In this document: positions 1-5,493 of the stretch, one piece after another
How positions within the stretch are numbered: position 1 is the first letter of the stretch
How the letters are laid out: each line of letters begins with the position of its first letter
Assembly (NCBI GenBank): GCA_945788445.1
Contig: CALZMA010000074.1
Span: 1-5,493 of the forward strand
Direction: 5' to 3'
Length of the DNA: 5,493 nt
Source of the DNA: an uncultured Bacteroidales bacterium
GTDB taxonomy: Bacteria > Bacteroidota > Bacteroidia > Bacteroidales > Bacteroidaceae
The notes under the pieces: generated by a model
The model's database searches: none
What the model saw: the letters and a program-made list of their open reading frames with translations, nothing else
Told to the model about the DNA's origin: nothing
Position numbers and translations under genes: made by a program

Positions 1-27
1 AAGGCAAATGAAATCCTTTGGTTTTAT

Positions 28-58
28 TTTGCCTTGCGCCCATCTTGCACTAACTTTG
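28..58 (+). promoter_or_regulatory. Bacteroidetes-type sigma-ABfr promoter for the M64 peptidase gene
   Basis: A -33 element TTTG lies at 28-31 and a -7 element TAACTTTG (TAnnTTTG) at 51-58, separated by 19 bases. This matches the spacing known for the Bacteroidetes primary sigma factor (TTTG, 19-21 bases, TAnnTTTG). Transcription would be expected to start a few bases after the -7 box, around 61-66. That leaves a very short leader before the ATG at 74 and rules out the in-frame ATG at 8, which lies upstream of the promoter. It probably drives the peptidase gene and ftsK together. The motif match is seen directly; activity is inferred. Confidence 0.75.
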
Positions 59-73
59 CACCCCCCAAAGACA

Positions 74-1351
74 ATGAAAATGACCCATCGACTTTTTTCT
101 TTCTTGCTCGCGCTCTGTTGCCTGCCCCTTTCGGCACAAAACGACAGGGCCCAGAAAACGTTGCGCGTGGACTACCAGTTTGCGGGCAACGCCACGCACC
201 AATATATAGCCCTTTCCGAACTCTCTGCCTATAAAGGCTGGGCCGGGCGCAGCGTGAACGTGGACAGCCTCGCCCTCCACGGCAACGGCGACATCACCCT
301 CACCGATGCACGTACGGGCCGCACGCTCTACACGCAGTCTTTCTCCACCCTCTTCCAAGAGTGGGTGACGACCGACGAGGCCCGCACGCTCACCCGTTCG
401 TTTGAAAACACCTTCCTCCTGCCCATGCCTGCCGACTCGGCTCGCATCACCGTGCGCCTCTACCACGCCAACCAGCAGGAGATGGTGCGCTTCACCCACA
501 CGGTGCGCCCTGAGGACATCCTCATCCGCCAGCTCGACTGCCGCCAGGTTGCGCCCCACCGCTACCTGCTCCAGAGCGGACGGCCCGAGGAGAAAATCGA
601 TGTGGCCATTGTGGCTGAAGGATATACCGAAGGCGAAATGGAGCAGTTCTACGCGGCAGCACAGGAAACCGTCGATGCCATCCTCAGCCACGAACCCTTC
701 GGGCGGCTCAAGGACCGCTTCAACTTTGTGGCCGTGGGCCTGCCCTCCGCCCAGAGCGGCGTGAGCGTGCCCCACGAGGGCAGTTGGACGCAGTCGGCCC
801 TCAGTTCCCATTTCTCCACCTTCTACTCCGACCGCTACCTCACGACGCTCCACCTCTTCGACCTCCACAACGCGCTCACGGACATTCCCTACGAGCACAT
901 CGTGATTCTCGCCAACACCGAGACCTACGGCGGTGGCGGCATCTACAACTCCTACACCCTGACCACGGTGCGCAACCCGAAATTCCGTCCCGTGGTGGTC
1001 CACGAGTTCGGCCACAGCTTTGCGGGCCTCGCCGACGAATATGCCTACAACGATGCCTACGGCGACTTCTACTTTGCCGACGTGGAACCCTGGGAACAGA
1101 ACATCACCACCCTCTGCGACTTCGGCCGGAAGTGGCAGGACATGTTGCCCAAGAAGACACCCGTGCCCACTCCCGTGGAAGGACGCAAGCCGAACGACCT
1201 CGGCGTGTATGAAGGTGCCGGCTACATGCCCCGCGGCGTGTATCGCCCCACACCCGACTGCCGAATGCGCACCAACGAGTGCAAGGCATTTTGCCCCGTT
1301 TGCCAACGCGCCATAGAGCGCCTCATCCAATACTATACCCAAGAGGATTAA
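74..1351 (+). CDS. Exported M64-family (IgA-peptidase-like) zinc metallopeptidase
   Basis: Predicted secreted zinc endopeptidase of 425 residues. Residues 1-21 form a signal peptide: a basic start (MKMTHR), a hydrophobic core rich in Leu and Phe, and a likely signal peptidase I cut after LPLSA, leaving Gln at the mature N-terminus. There is no good lipobox. Residues about 22-150 fit the beta-rich N-terminal domain of M64 proteins and about 170-405 the peptidase domain, with an EGYT motif at 182-185. The catalytic motif HEFGH is at 310-314, with Glu311 as the expected base and His310/His314 as zinc ligands; Asp321 in the following GLADEY is a candidate third ligand. Four Cys near the C-terminus (396, 403, 407, 410) fit the family's Cys-rich end. 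I chose the ATG at 74 because the promoter lies downstream of the ATG at 8; the ATG at 80 is possible. M64 is named after a clostridial IgA peptidase, but most Bacteroidetes members have no proven substrate, so IgA cleavage should not be assumed. ftsK follows after 16 bases, suggesting co-transcription. Confidence 0.9.
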   Translation: MKMTHRLFSFLLALCCLPLSAQNDRAQKTLRVDYQFAGNATHQYIALSELSAYKGWAGRSVNVDSLALHGNGDITLTDARTGRTLYTQSFSTLFQEWVTTDEARTLTRSFENTFLLPMPADSARITVRLYHANQQEMVRFTHTVRPEDILIRQLDCRQVAPHRYLLQSGRPEEKIDVAIVAEGYTEGEMEQFYAAAQETVDAILSHEPFGRLKDRFNFVAVGLPSAQSGVSVPHEGSWTQSALSSHFSTFYSDRYLTTLHLFDLHNALTDIPYEHIVILANTETYGGGGIYNSYTLTTVRNPKFRPVVVHEFGHSFAGLADEYAYNDAYGDFYFADVEPWEQNITTLCDFGRKWQDMLPKKTPVPTPVEGRKPNDLGVYEGAGYMPRGVYRPTPDCRMRTNECKAFCPVCQRAIERLIQYYTQED

Positions 1352-1367
1352 GCCGTAAACCATCTCC

Positions 1368-3902
1368 ATGACTACTCCGAAAAAGAAACCTGCCAATAAA
1401 ACCGCCCGTCCCGCCCGCCGCAACAAGGGGGCCGTTCCCGCCAAAGTGAGCTGGTGGCGGCGCTTGCGTAACGAACAGCCCCTCACCGTGGCGCGCGAAT
1501 GGCTCCACGCCGACAATGCGCGCTTCATCATGGGCCTCTGTGTACTCGTGGTGAGCATCTTCCTGCTCATGAGCTTCGTCTCCAACCTCTTCACGGGACA
1601 GGCCGACCAGAGTGGCGTGCAGAGCGGAAACCTGACCAACCCCGCCAACATCTGCGGCAAGCTGGGCGCCTACGTGGCTTTCTATTTTATGGACAGCTGC
1701 TTCGGCGTGTTCTCCGTGTTCATCCCCCTCTTCACGCTGCTCGTGGGCGTGAAACTCATGGGGGCCTACCGCGTGCGGCTCTGGAAGTGGTTCCTCAACT
1801 TCTCCATTCTGATGATTTGGGGCTCGGTGTTCTTCAGTCTCATCACCGACCGCCTGCCCGTGGAAGTCGTGCGGAAAATGAGTTTCCGCCTCGGCGGCGG
1901 CCACGGCGACTTCATCAAGAGTTTCCTAACCTCCTCGGTGGGCGCTTTCGGGGCATGGATTGCCGTGCTGGCCACGGCCGTGCTCTACCTGATGTACGTT
2001 TCGAGCGAAACGGTAAACGTGGTGCGCCGCCTGATGCACCCGCAGGATTTCATCAAGCGCAAGTTGCCCGTGGCGGACGAAAGCAAGGCCGAAGCAAAGC
2101 AGCCCGCAGTCGCCACAGACTATGACTACGAGGACGACCCTGCCCCCGAAGCAGAGCCGGAGGACGAACCGGAAGCGGAACTCGACCGCGACCCCTCCGA
2201 CGAGCCCGCCCAGATTGTCTCACTCGACCTCGCCCCCGTCGCTTCCCAAGAAGAAAAGAAACCGGCCGACCTCGAAATCAAACTGGAAACCGGCAAGGAG
2301 GACGAGTCCATGGACCTCGACATCGTGCAGGGCAAGCCCGAAGGCCAAGCTCAGGGCAAGACCGTGGAGGAAGTGAAGGAAATGGAACCCTACGACCCCC
2401 GCAAGGACCTGGAGTTCTACAAGTTCCCCTCCATCTCCCTGCTGAAGCACTACGACGAGCAAGGGCCCGCCATCGACATGATGGAGCAGAACGCCAACAA
2501 GGACCGCATCATCTCCGTGCTGCGCAACTTCGGCGTGGAAATCTCCAGCATCAAGGCCACCATCGGTCCGACCATCACGCTCTACGAAGTGACCCCCGCA
2601 CCGGGGGTGCGCATCAACAAGATCCGCAACCTCGAGGACGACATTGCCCTTTCGCTCGCCGCCCTCGGCATCCGCATCATTGCCCCCATCCCGGGCAAGG
2701 GCACCATCGGTATCGAAGTGCCCAACAAGAACCCCCGCATCGTTTCGATGGAGAGCATCATCAACACGCGCAAGTTCCAGGACTCCACCTTCGAACTCCC
2801 CATTGCCCTCGGCAAGACCATCACGAACGAAGTGTTCATGGTCGACCTCGCCAAGATGCCCCACTTGCTTGTGGCCGGAGCCACGGGTCAGGGTAAGTCG
2901 GTGGGCTTGAACGCCATCATCACCTCCTTGCTCTACAAGAAGCATCCCGCCGAACTCAAGTTCGTCATGGTAGACCCGAAGAAGGTAGAGTTCTCCATCT
3001 ATGCCCCCATCGAGAACCACTTCCTGGCCAAAATCCCCGACGACAACGAAGATCCCATCATCACCGACGTCACCAAGGTGGTGCAGACGCTCAAGAGCCT
3101 CTGCCAGCTGATGGACCACCGCTACGACCTGCTGAAGAAGGCCAAGGTGAGAAACATCAAGGAGTACAACGCCAAGTTCAAGTCGCGCCAGCTCAATCCC
3201 GAGAACGGCCACGAGTTCATGCCCTACATCGTCGTGATTATCGACGAGTTCGGTGACCTCATCATGACCGCGGGCAAGGAAGTGGAACTCCCCATCGCCC
3301 GTATCGCCCAGTTGGCCCGTGCCGTCGGCATGCACATGGTCATTGCCACGCAGCGACCCACGACCAACATCATCACGGGTACCATCAAGGCCAACTTCCC
3401 CGCCCGCATGGCGTTCAAGGTGATGTCGCAAATCGACAGCCGCACCATCCTCGACCAGAGCGGTGCCAACCAGCTTGTGGGCAAGGGCGACATGCTCTTC
3501 CTGGCAGGCAACACCCCCGTGCGTGTGCAGTGCGCCTTTGTCGACACCCCCGAGGTGGAGCGCATCAACGAGTTTGTGGCCGACCAGCAGGGCTACCTCT
3601 CTGCCTTCGAGCTGCCCGAGCCCGAAGTGGAGGGCGACGAGAACGGACCGGCCGCCATCGACGCAGGTTCGCTCGACCCCATGTTCGAGGAGGCCGCCCG
3701 CCTCATCGTCGTACACCAGCAAGGGTCGGCCTCACTTATCCAGCGCAAGTTCTCCATCGGCTTCAACCGCGCAGGCCGCCTGATGGACCAGCTCGAGCGT
3801 GCCGGCATCGTCGGCCCCACCCGCGGCTCCAAGCCGAGGGAGGTGCTCATCGCCGACGAAATCGAACTCGATGCCAAAATAGCTTCCCTCCACGGAGCCT
3901 AA
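1368..3902 (+). CDS. ftsK: DNA translocase FtsK (FtsK/SpoIIIE family)
   Basis: ATP-driven double-stranded DNA pump, expected at the division septum, where it moves chromosome ends and activates XerCD recombination at dif. The 844 residues are full length for the shorter FtsK/SpoIIIE type; E. coli FtsK is longer through its linker. In order: a basic cytoplasmic tail (1-48); about four membrane segments (roughly 51-75, 98-131, 140-160, 188-211); an acidic Pro/Glu/Asp-rich linker (about 235-345); the alpha domain (about 350-480); and the RecA-like motor. The motor shows Walker A GATGQGKS (504-511), the MVDPKKVEF block (534-542), Walker B IVVIIDEFGD (621-630) and ATQRP (660-664). The C-terminal gamma winged helix (about 768-840) keeps the FNRAGRLMDQLE recognition-helix pattern used by relatives to read KOPS polarity sites. 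Gln in Walker A, where E. coli-type proteins have Ser, is to my knowledge common in Bacteroidetes. The ATG at 1368 gives a sensible Lys/Arg-rich N-terminus 16 bases after the peptidase stop. No separate promoter is visible. Confidence 0.98.
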   Translation: MTTPKKKPANKTARPARRNKGAVPAKVSWWRRLRNEQPLTVAREWLHADNARFIMGLCVLVVSIFLLMSFVSNLFTGQADQSGVQSGNLTNPANICGKLGAYVAFYFMDSCFGVFSVFIPLFTLLVGVKLMGAYRVRLWKWFLNFSILMIWGSVFFSLITDRLPVEVVRKMSFRLGGGHGDFIKSFLTSSVGAFGAWIAVLATAVLYLMYVSSETVNVVRRLMHPQDFIKRKLPVADESKAEAKQPAVATDYDYEDDPAPEAEPEDEPEAELDRDPSDEPAQIVSLDLAPVASQEEKKPADLEIKLETGKEDESMDLDIVQGKPEGQAQGKTVEEVKEMEPYDPRKDLEFYKFPSISLLKHYDEQGPAIDMMEQNANKDRIISVLRNFGVEISSIKATIGPTITLYEVTPAPGVRINKIRNLEDDIALSLAALGIRIIAPIPGKGTIGIEVPNKNPRIVSMESIINTRKFQDSTFELPIALGKTITNEVFMVDLAKMPHLLVAGATGQGKSVGLNAIITSLLYKKHPAELKFVMVDPKKVEFSIYAPIENHFLAKIPDDNEDPIITDVTKVVQTLKSLCQLMDHRYDLLKKAKVRNIKEYNAKFKSRQLNPENGHEFMPYIVVIIDEFGDLIMTAGKEVELPIARIAQLARAVGMHMVIATQRPTTNIITGTIKANFPARMAFKVMSQIDSRTILDQSGANQLVGKGDMLFLAGNTPVRVQCAFVDTPEVERINEFVADQQGYLSAFELPEPEVEGDENGPAAIDAGSLDPMFEEAARLIVVHQQGSASLIQRKFSIGFNRAGRLMDQLERAGIVGPTRGSKPREVLIADEIELDAKIASLHGA

Positions 3903-3908
3903 ATCGGC

Positions 3909-3946
3909 TTTTTTCGGACAAAAACCGCTCTGTTAGTCCGAAAAAA
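3909..3946. repeat. 11-bp perfect inverted repeat after ftsK
   Basis: The left arm TTTTTTCGGAC (3909-3919) and right arm GTCCGAAAAAA (3936-3946) are perfect reverse complements around a 16-base spacer. The repeat starts 7 bases after the ftsK stop and ends 2 bases before the -7-like box of the lolA promoter. As RNA it gives a stem with A-U pairs at its base and GC-containing pairs next to the loop. It is followed by A's rather than U's on the + strand, so it is not a textbook intrinsic terminator. It could be a weak terminator, an operator straddling the expected -33 position, or a processing hairpin. Confidence 0.5.
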
Positions 3947-3948
3947 TA

Positions 3949-3956
3949 TACTTTTG
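3949..3956 (+). promoter_or_regulatory. Probable -7 promoter box for lolA-trxB
   Basis: TACTTTTG at 3949-3956 fits the Bacteroidetes -7 consensus TAnnTTTG and sits in an A/T-rich patch within otherwise GC-rich DNA. No TTTG lies 19-21 bases upstream: that position falls in the loop of the inverted repeat. The promoter is therefore weak, activator-dependent or not real. Transcription would start near 3960-3965, leaving a leader of about 135 bases before the lolA ATG at 4099. Confidence 0.5.
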
Positions 3957-3969
3957 CAAAATCAATAGC

Positions 3970-4033
3970 GCCAAGCGTCCTGCCCACTACACACGGCGAA
4001 GAGCATTGTTCTTCGAAAAGGATAGCGCTTGGC
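3970..4033 (+). promoter_or_regulatory. Nested hairpins in the predicted lolA 5' leader
   Basis: An outer stem pairs GCCAAGCG (3970-3977) with CGCTTGGC (4026-4033), 8 Watson-Crick pairs, extendable by one T-G wobble (3978 with 4025). Inside it, CGAAGAG (3997-4003) pairs with TTCTTCG (4009-4015) around a 5-base loop, with one G-T wobble. The structure would begin within about 10 bases of the inferred transcription start and is not followed by a U-tract. It could stabilise the mRNA 5' end or regulate lolA-trxB. I do not recognise it as a known riboswitch or tRNA. The pairings are visible by eye; no folding energy or covariation was computed. Confidence 0.35.
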
Positions 4034-4098
4034 ACTGTTCTTGCATGAACGGGCTTGACCTCTGCCGAGCCTCTCTATTCCCAAACCAATAGACCAGC

Positions 4099-4737
4099 AT
4101 GACCATCAAACGCATACTACTCAGCTTTTGCCTCGCAGCGGCCGCAACCGGTGCCACCTGGGCACAGACGGCACGACAGGTGCTCGACGAAACAGCAGCC
4201 AAACTCAAGAACAGCGGGGGCATCGAAGCCTCCTTCGAAGGCACCCAGTTCAAGGGACTGCAAGAGAACGGAACCACCAACGGGCACATCTATGTGCAGG
4301 GCAACAAGTTCAAAATCTCCAGCGATGCCCTCACCACGTGGTTCGACGGCAAAACGCAATGGACGCTCCTCACGGGCAGCGACGAAGTGAACGTGAGCAC
4401 GCCCACCCCCGCCGAACTCCAGCAGGTGAACCCCTACTCCTTTATCAATATATATAAGCAGGGCTATACCCTCAAGCTCGCACCGACCAACTACCGCGGA
4501 AAGGCTTGCCACGAAGTGCGACTCGTGGCGCAGAATACGGCGGAGCCCATCCAGCTCCTCATCCTCGTCATCGACAAGCAGACCCATCTGCCCCAATCCA
4601 TCCGCCTGAAGGACAAGCAGGGCGAATGGACCCGCATCCGCGTGAACAGTCTGCGCACAGGCCGCCGCTGGGGCGATGCCACCTTCAAGTACGACCCGAA
4701 GCAGCACCCCGGTGTGGAAATCGTGGACCTGCGGTAA
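4099..4737 (+). CDS. lolA: LolA-like periplasmic lipoprotein carrier
   Basis: Predicted periplasmic chaperone of 212 residues that carries acylated lipoproteins from the inner-membrane release complex toward the outer membrane. Residues 1-22 are a clear signal peptide (MTIKR, then a Leu/Ala-rich core), with a likely cut after ATWA, leaving Gln23. There is no lipobox, so the protein should be soluble. The mature part has the LolA layout: an N-terminal helix (about 24-40, ARQVLDETAAKLK), then alternating beta strands including ASFEGTQF (44-51), a WFDGKTQWTL block (81-90) like the DGKTLW segment of E. coli LolA, and EVNVSTPT followed by NPYSFINIYKQGY (111-123), which to my knowledge recurs in Bacteroidetes LolA-like proteins. 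Length is close to that of E. coli LolA. Similarity to proteobacterial LolA is weak apart from the DGKT block, so the exact role is inferred; a related outer-membrane or lipid-binding role cannot be excluded. Only A-rich bases, not a Shine-Dalgarno site, precede the ATG. trxB follows after 55 bases. Confidence 0.85.
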   Translation: MTIKRILLSFCLAAAATGATWAQTARQVLDETAAKLKNSGGIEASFEGTQFKGLQENGTTNGHIYVQGNKFKISSDALTTWFDGKTQWTLLTGSDEVNVSTPTPAELQQVNPYSFINIYKQGYTLKLAPTNYRGKACHEVRLVAQNTAEPIQLLILVIDKQTHLPQSIRLKDKQGEWTRIRVNSLRTGRRWGDATFKYDPKQHPGVEIVDLR

Positions 4738-4792
4738 GGCGGGTGCATACAACGCATTTTTTACTAAAGCATAACCAATAACCGAAAACGAC

Positions 4793-5493
4793 ATGGCAAT
4801 CTCTTGCTTGATACTGGGCTCCGGCCCTGCCGGCTATACAGCCGCCATCTATGCGGGCCGCGCCGGCTTGCGCCCCGTGGTCTATGAAGGACTCCAGCCC
4901 GGCGGACAACTCACCATTACCACTGAAATCGAGAACTTCCCGGGATTCCCCGAAGGCATCGATGCCAACGAACTGATGGACGGCATGCGCAAGCAGGCCG
5001 AGCGCTTCGGCGCTGAAGTCCGTACGGCCACCGCCGTGAAGGCAGACCTTTCGCAAGCTCCCTACAAGGTGTGGTTCGACGACGACACTGTGGAAGAATG
5101 CCAAACCCTCATCATTGCCACGGGAGCCAAGGCCAAGTACCTCGGCCTCGACGATGAAGTGAAATACCAGGGCATGGGCGTGAGCGCCTGCGCTACTTGC
5201 GACGGCTTCTTCTACCGCAAGAAAACCGTGGCCGTAGTCGGCGGCGGCGACACAGCCTGCGAAGAGGCCACCTACCTGGCCGGTCTCGCCCAGAAGGTTT
5301 ACCTCATTGTGCGCAAGCCCTTCCTCCGCGCCTCCAAGGCCATGCAGGACCGCGTGATGCAGAACCCCAAAATCGAAGTGCTCTTCGAGACCAACACCCT
5401 CGGCCTCTATGGCGAAGACGGTGTGGAAGGTGCCCACGTGGTGTACCGCAAGGGCGAAGCCGACGAGAAGAAATACGACCTGCCCATCGACGG
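4793..5493 (+). CDS. trxB: Thioredoxin-disulfide reductase, cut by the right edge of the window
   Basis: Cytoplasmic flavoenzyme that passes electrons from NADPH through FAD and a redox-active disulfide to thioredoxin. The window holds 233 codons and two further bases with no stop; the family usually has about 310-320 residues, so roughly the last quarter is missing, including part of the second FAD-binding region. Visible in order: the FAD dinucleotide-binding GSGPAG (9-14), PGGQLTITTEIENFPGFP (36-53) typical of low-molecular-weight TrxR, the ATG motif (109-111), the active-site CATC (133-136, Cys133 and Cys136), and the NADPH-binding GGGDTACEEA (150-159). E. coli has HRR at the site contacting the 2'-phosphate; here it is VRK (173-175) with Arg179 downstream, so basic contacts to NADPH remain. 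The ATG at 4793 places the FAD motif normally near the N-terminus and follows an A-rich stretch. There is no clear promoter or terminator in the 55 bases after lolA, so co-transcription is likely. Confidence 0.97.
   Translation, partial: MAISCLILGSGPAGYTAAIYAGRAGLRPVVYEGLQPGGQLTITTEIENFPGFPEGIDANELMDGMRKQAERFGAEVRTATAVKADLSQAPYKVWFDDDTVEECQTLIIATGAKAKYLGLDDEVKYQGMGVSACATCDGFFYRKKTVAVVGGGDTACEEATYLAGLAQKVYLIVRKPFLRASKAMQDRVMQNPKIEVLFETNTLGLYGEDGVEGAHVVYRKGEADEKKYDLPID

Noticed and set aside
50..1660. Long antisense reading frame (536 codons) opposite the peptidase gene and the start of ftsK
   Set aside because: GC-rich third codon positions on the + strand keep the matching reverse frame free of stops. 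The translation is a low-complexity mix rich in Val, Gly, His and Glu, with no recognisable domain, and it spans two real genes.
2220..3722. 500-codon antisense reading frame inside ftsK
   Set aside because: Same codon-bias shadow. The + strand carries intact Walker A, Walker B and gamma-domain motifs throughout, while the antisense product is the typical His/Val/Gly/Asp-rich artefact.
3970..4033. Possible tRNA or small RNA gene in the gap before lolA
   Set aside because: There are two nested stems rather than a cloverleaf, no T-loop consensus or CCA end, and no U-tract terminator after it. A leader structure fits better.
3847..4035. Small antisense ORF (62 codons) over the ftsK end and gap
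   Set aside because: No promoter motif in a sensible position, the C-terminal half is the shadow of ftsK, and no recognisable protein features.
3530..4048. + strand frame of 172 codons running from the ftsK end into the intergenic gap
   Set aside because: Out of frame with ftsK over most of its length, Arg/Pro-rich shadow composition, no sensible start and no domain.
4445..4456. A/T-rich patch (ATCAATATATAT) inside lolA
   Set aside because: It simply encodes part of the conserved FINIYK segment; no promoter spacing or repeat of interest.
4738..4792. Terminator or promoter between lolA and trxB
   Set aside because: A run of T's follows only a 3-bp TGC/GCA pairing, too weak for a terminator, and there is no TAnnTTTG box. 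The stretch is best read as a plain operon spacer.
4117..5437. Antisense reading frames of 225 and 250 codons opposite lolA and trxB
   Set aside because: Shadows of well-supported + strand genes; no motif, signal peptide or promoter of their own.

Overview
The window looks like chromosomal DNA from a GC-rich member of the Bacteroidales, possibly Prevotellaceae; the genus cannot be fixed from this much sequence. The evidence is a Bacteroidetes-type promoter (TTTG, 19 bases, TAACTTTG) before the first gene, a second TAnnTTTG box before lolA, A-rich stretches in place of clear Shine-Dalgarno sites, exported proteins whose predicted mature ends start with Gln, and the gene order ftsK, lolA-like, trxB, which from memory recurs in Bacteroidetes genomes. 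All four genes are on the + strand and share the same strong preference for C or G at the third codon position, so nothing looks recently transferred.

Layout. Bases 1-73 hold the promoter of the first gene. Bases 74-1351 encode an exported M64-family zinc metallopeptidase. Sixteen bases later, 1368-3902 encode a full-length FtsK/SpoIIIE DNA translocase with a four-segment membrane domain, acidic linker, RecA-like motor and C-terminal gamma winged helix. Bases 3903-4098 are the only sizeable non-coding stretch: an 11-bp perfect inverted repeat, a -7-like promoter box, and a roughly 135-base potential leader with two nested hairpins. Bases 4099-4737 encode an exported LolA-like lipoprotein carrier. 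After 55 bases, trxB (thioredoxin reductase) starts at 4793 and runs off the right edge after 233 codons.

The peptidase and ftsK are probably one transcript. lolA and trxB are probably a second one, started in the 3903-4098 gap, with possible read-through from ftsK because no convincing terminator is visible. The genes do not form one pathway: they cover extracytoplasmic proteolysis, chromosome segregation at division, lipoprotein traffic to the outer membrane, and thiol redox balance. This is mostly ordinary core-genome sequence. I see no mobile element, CRISPR array, tRNA, rRNA or defence system. The part most worth a second look is the structured region in front of lolA.
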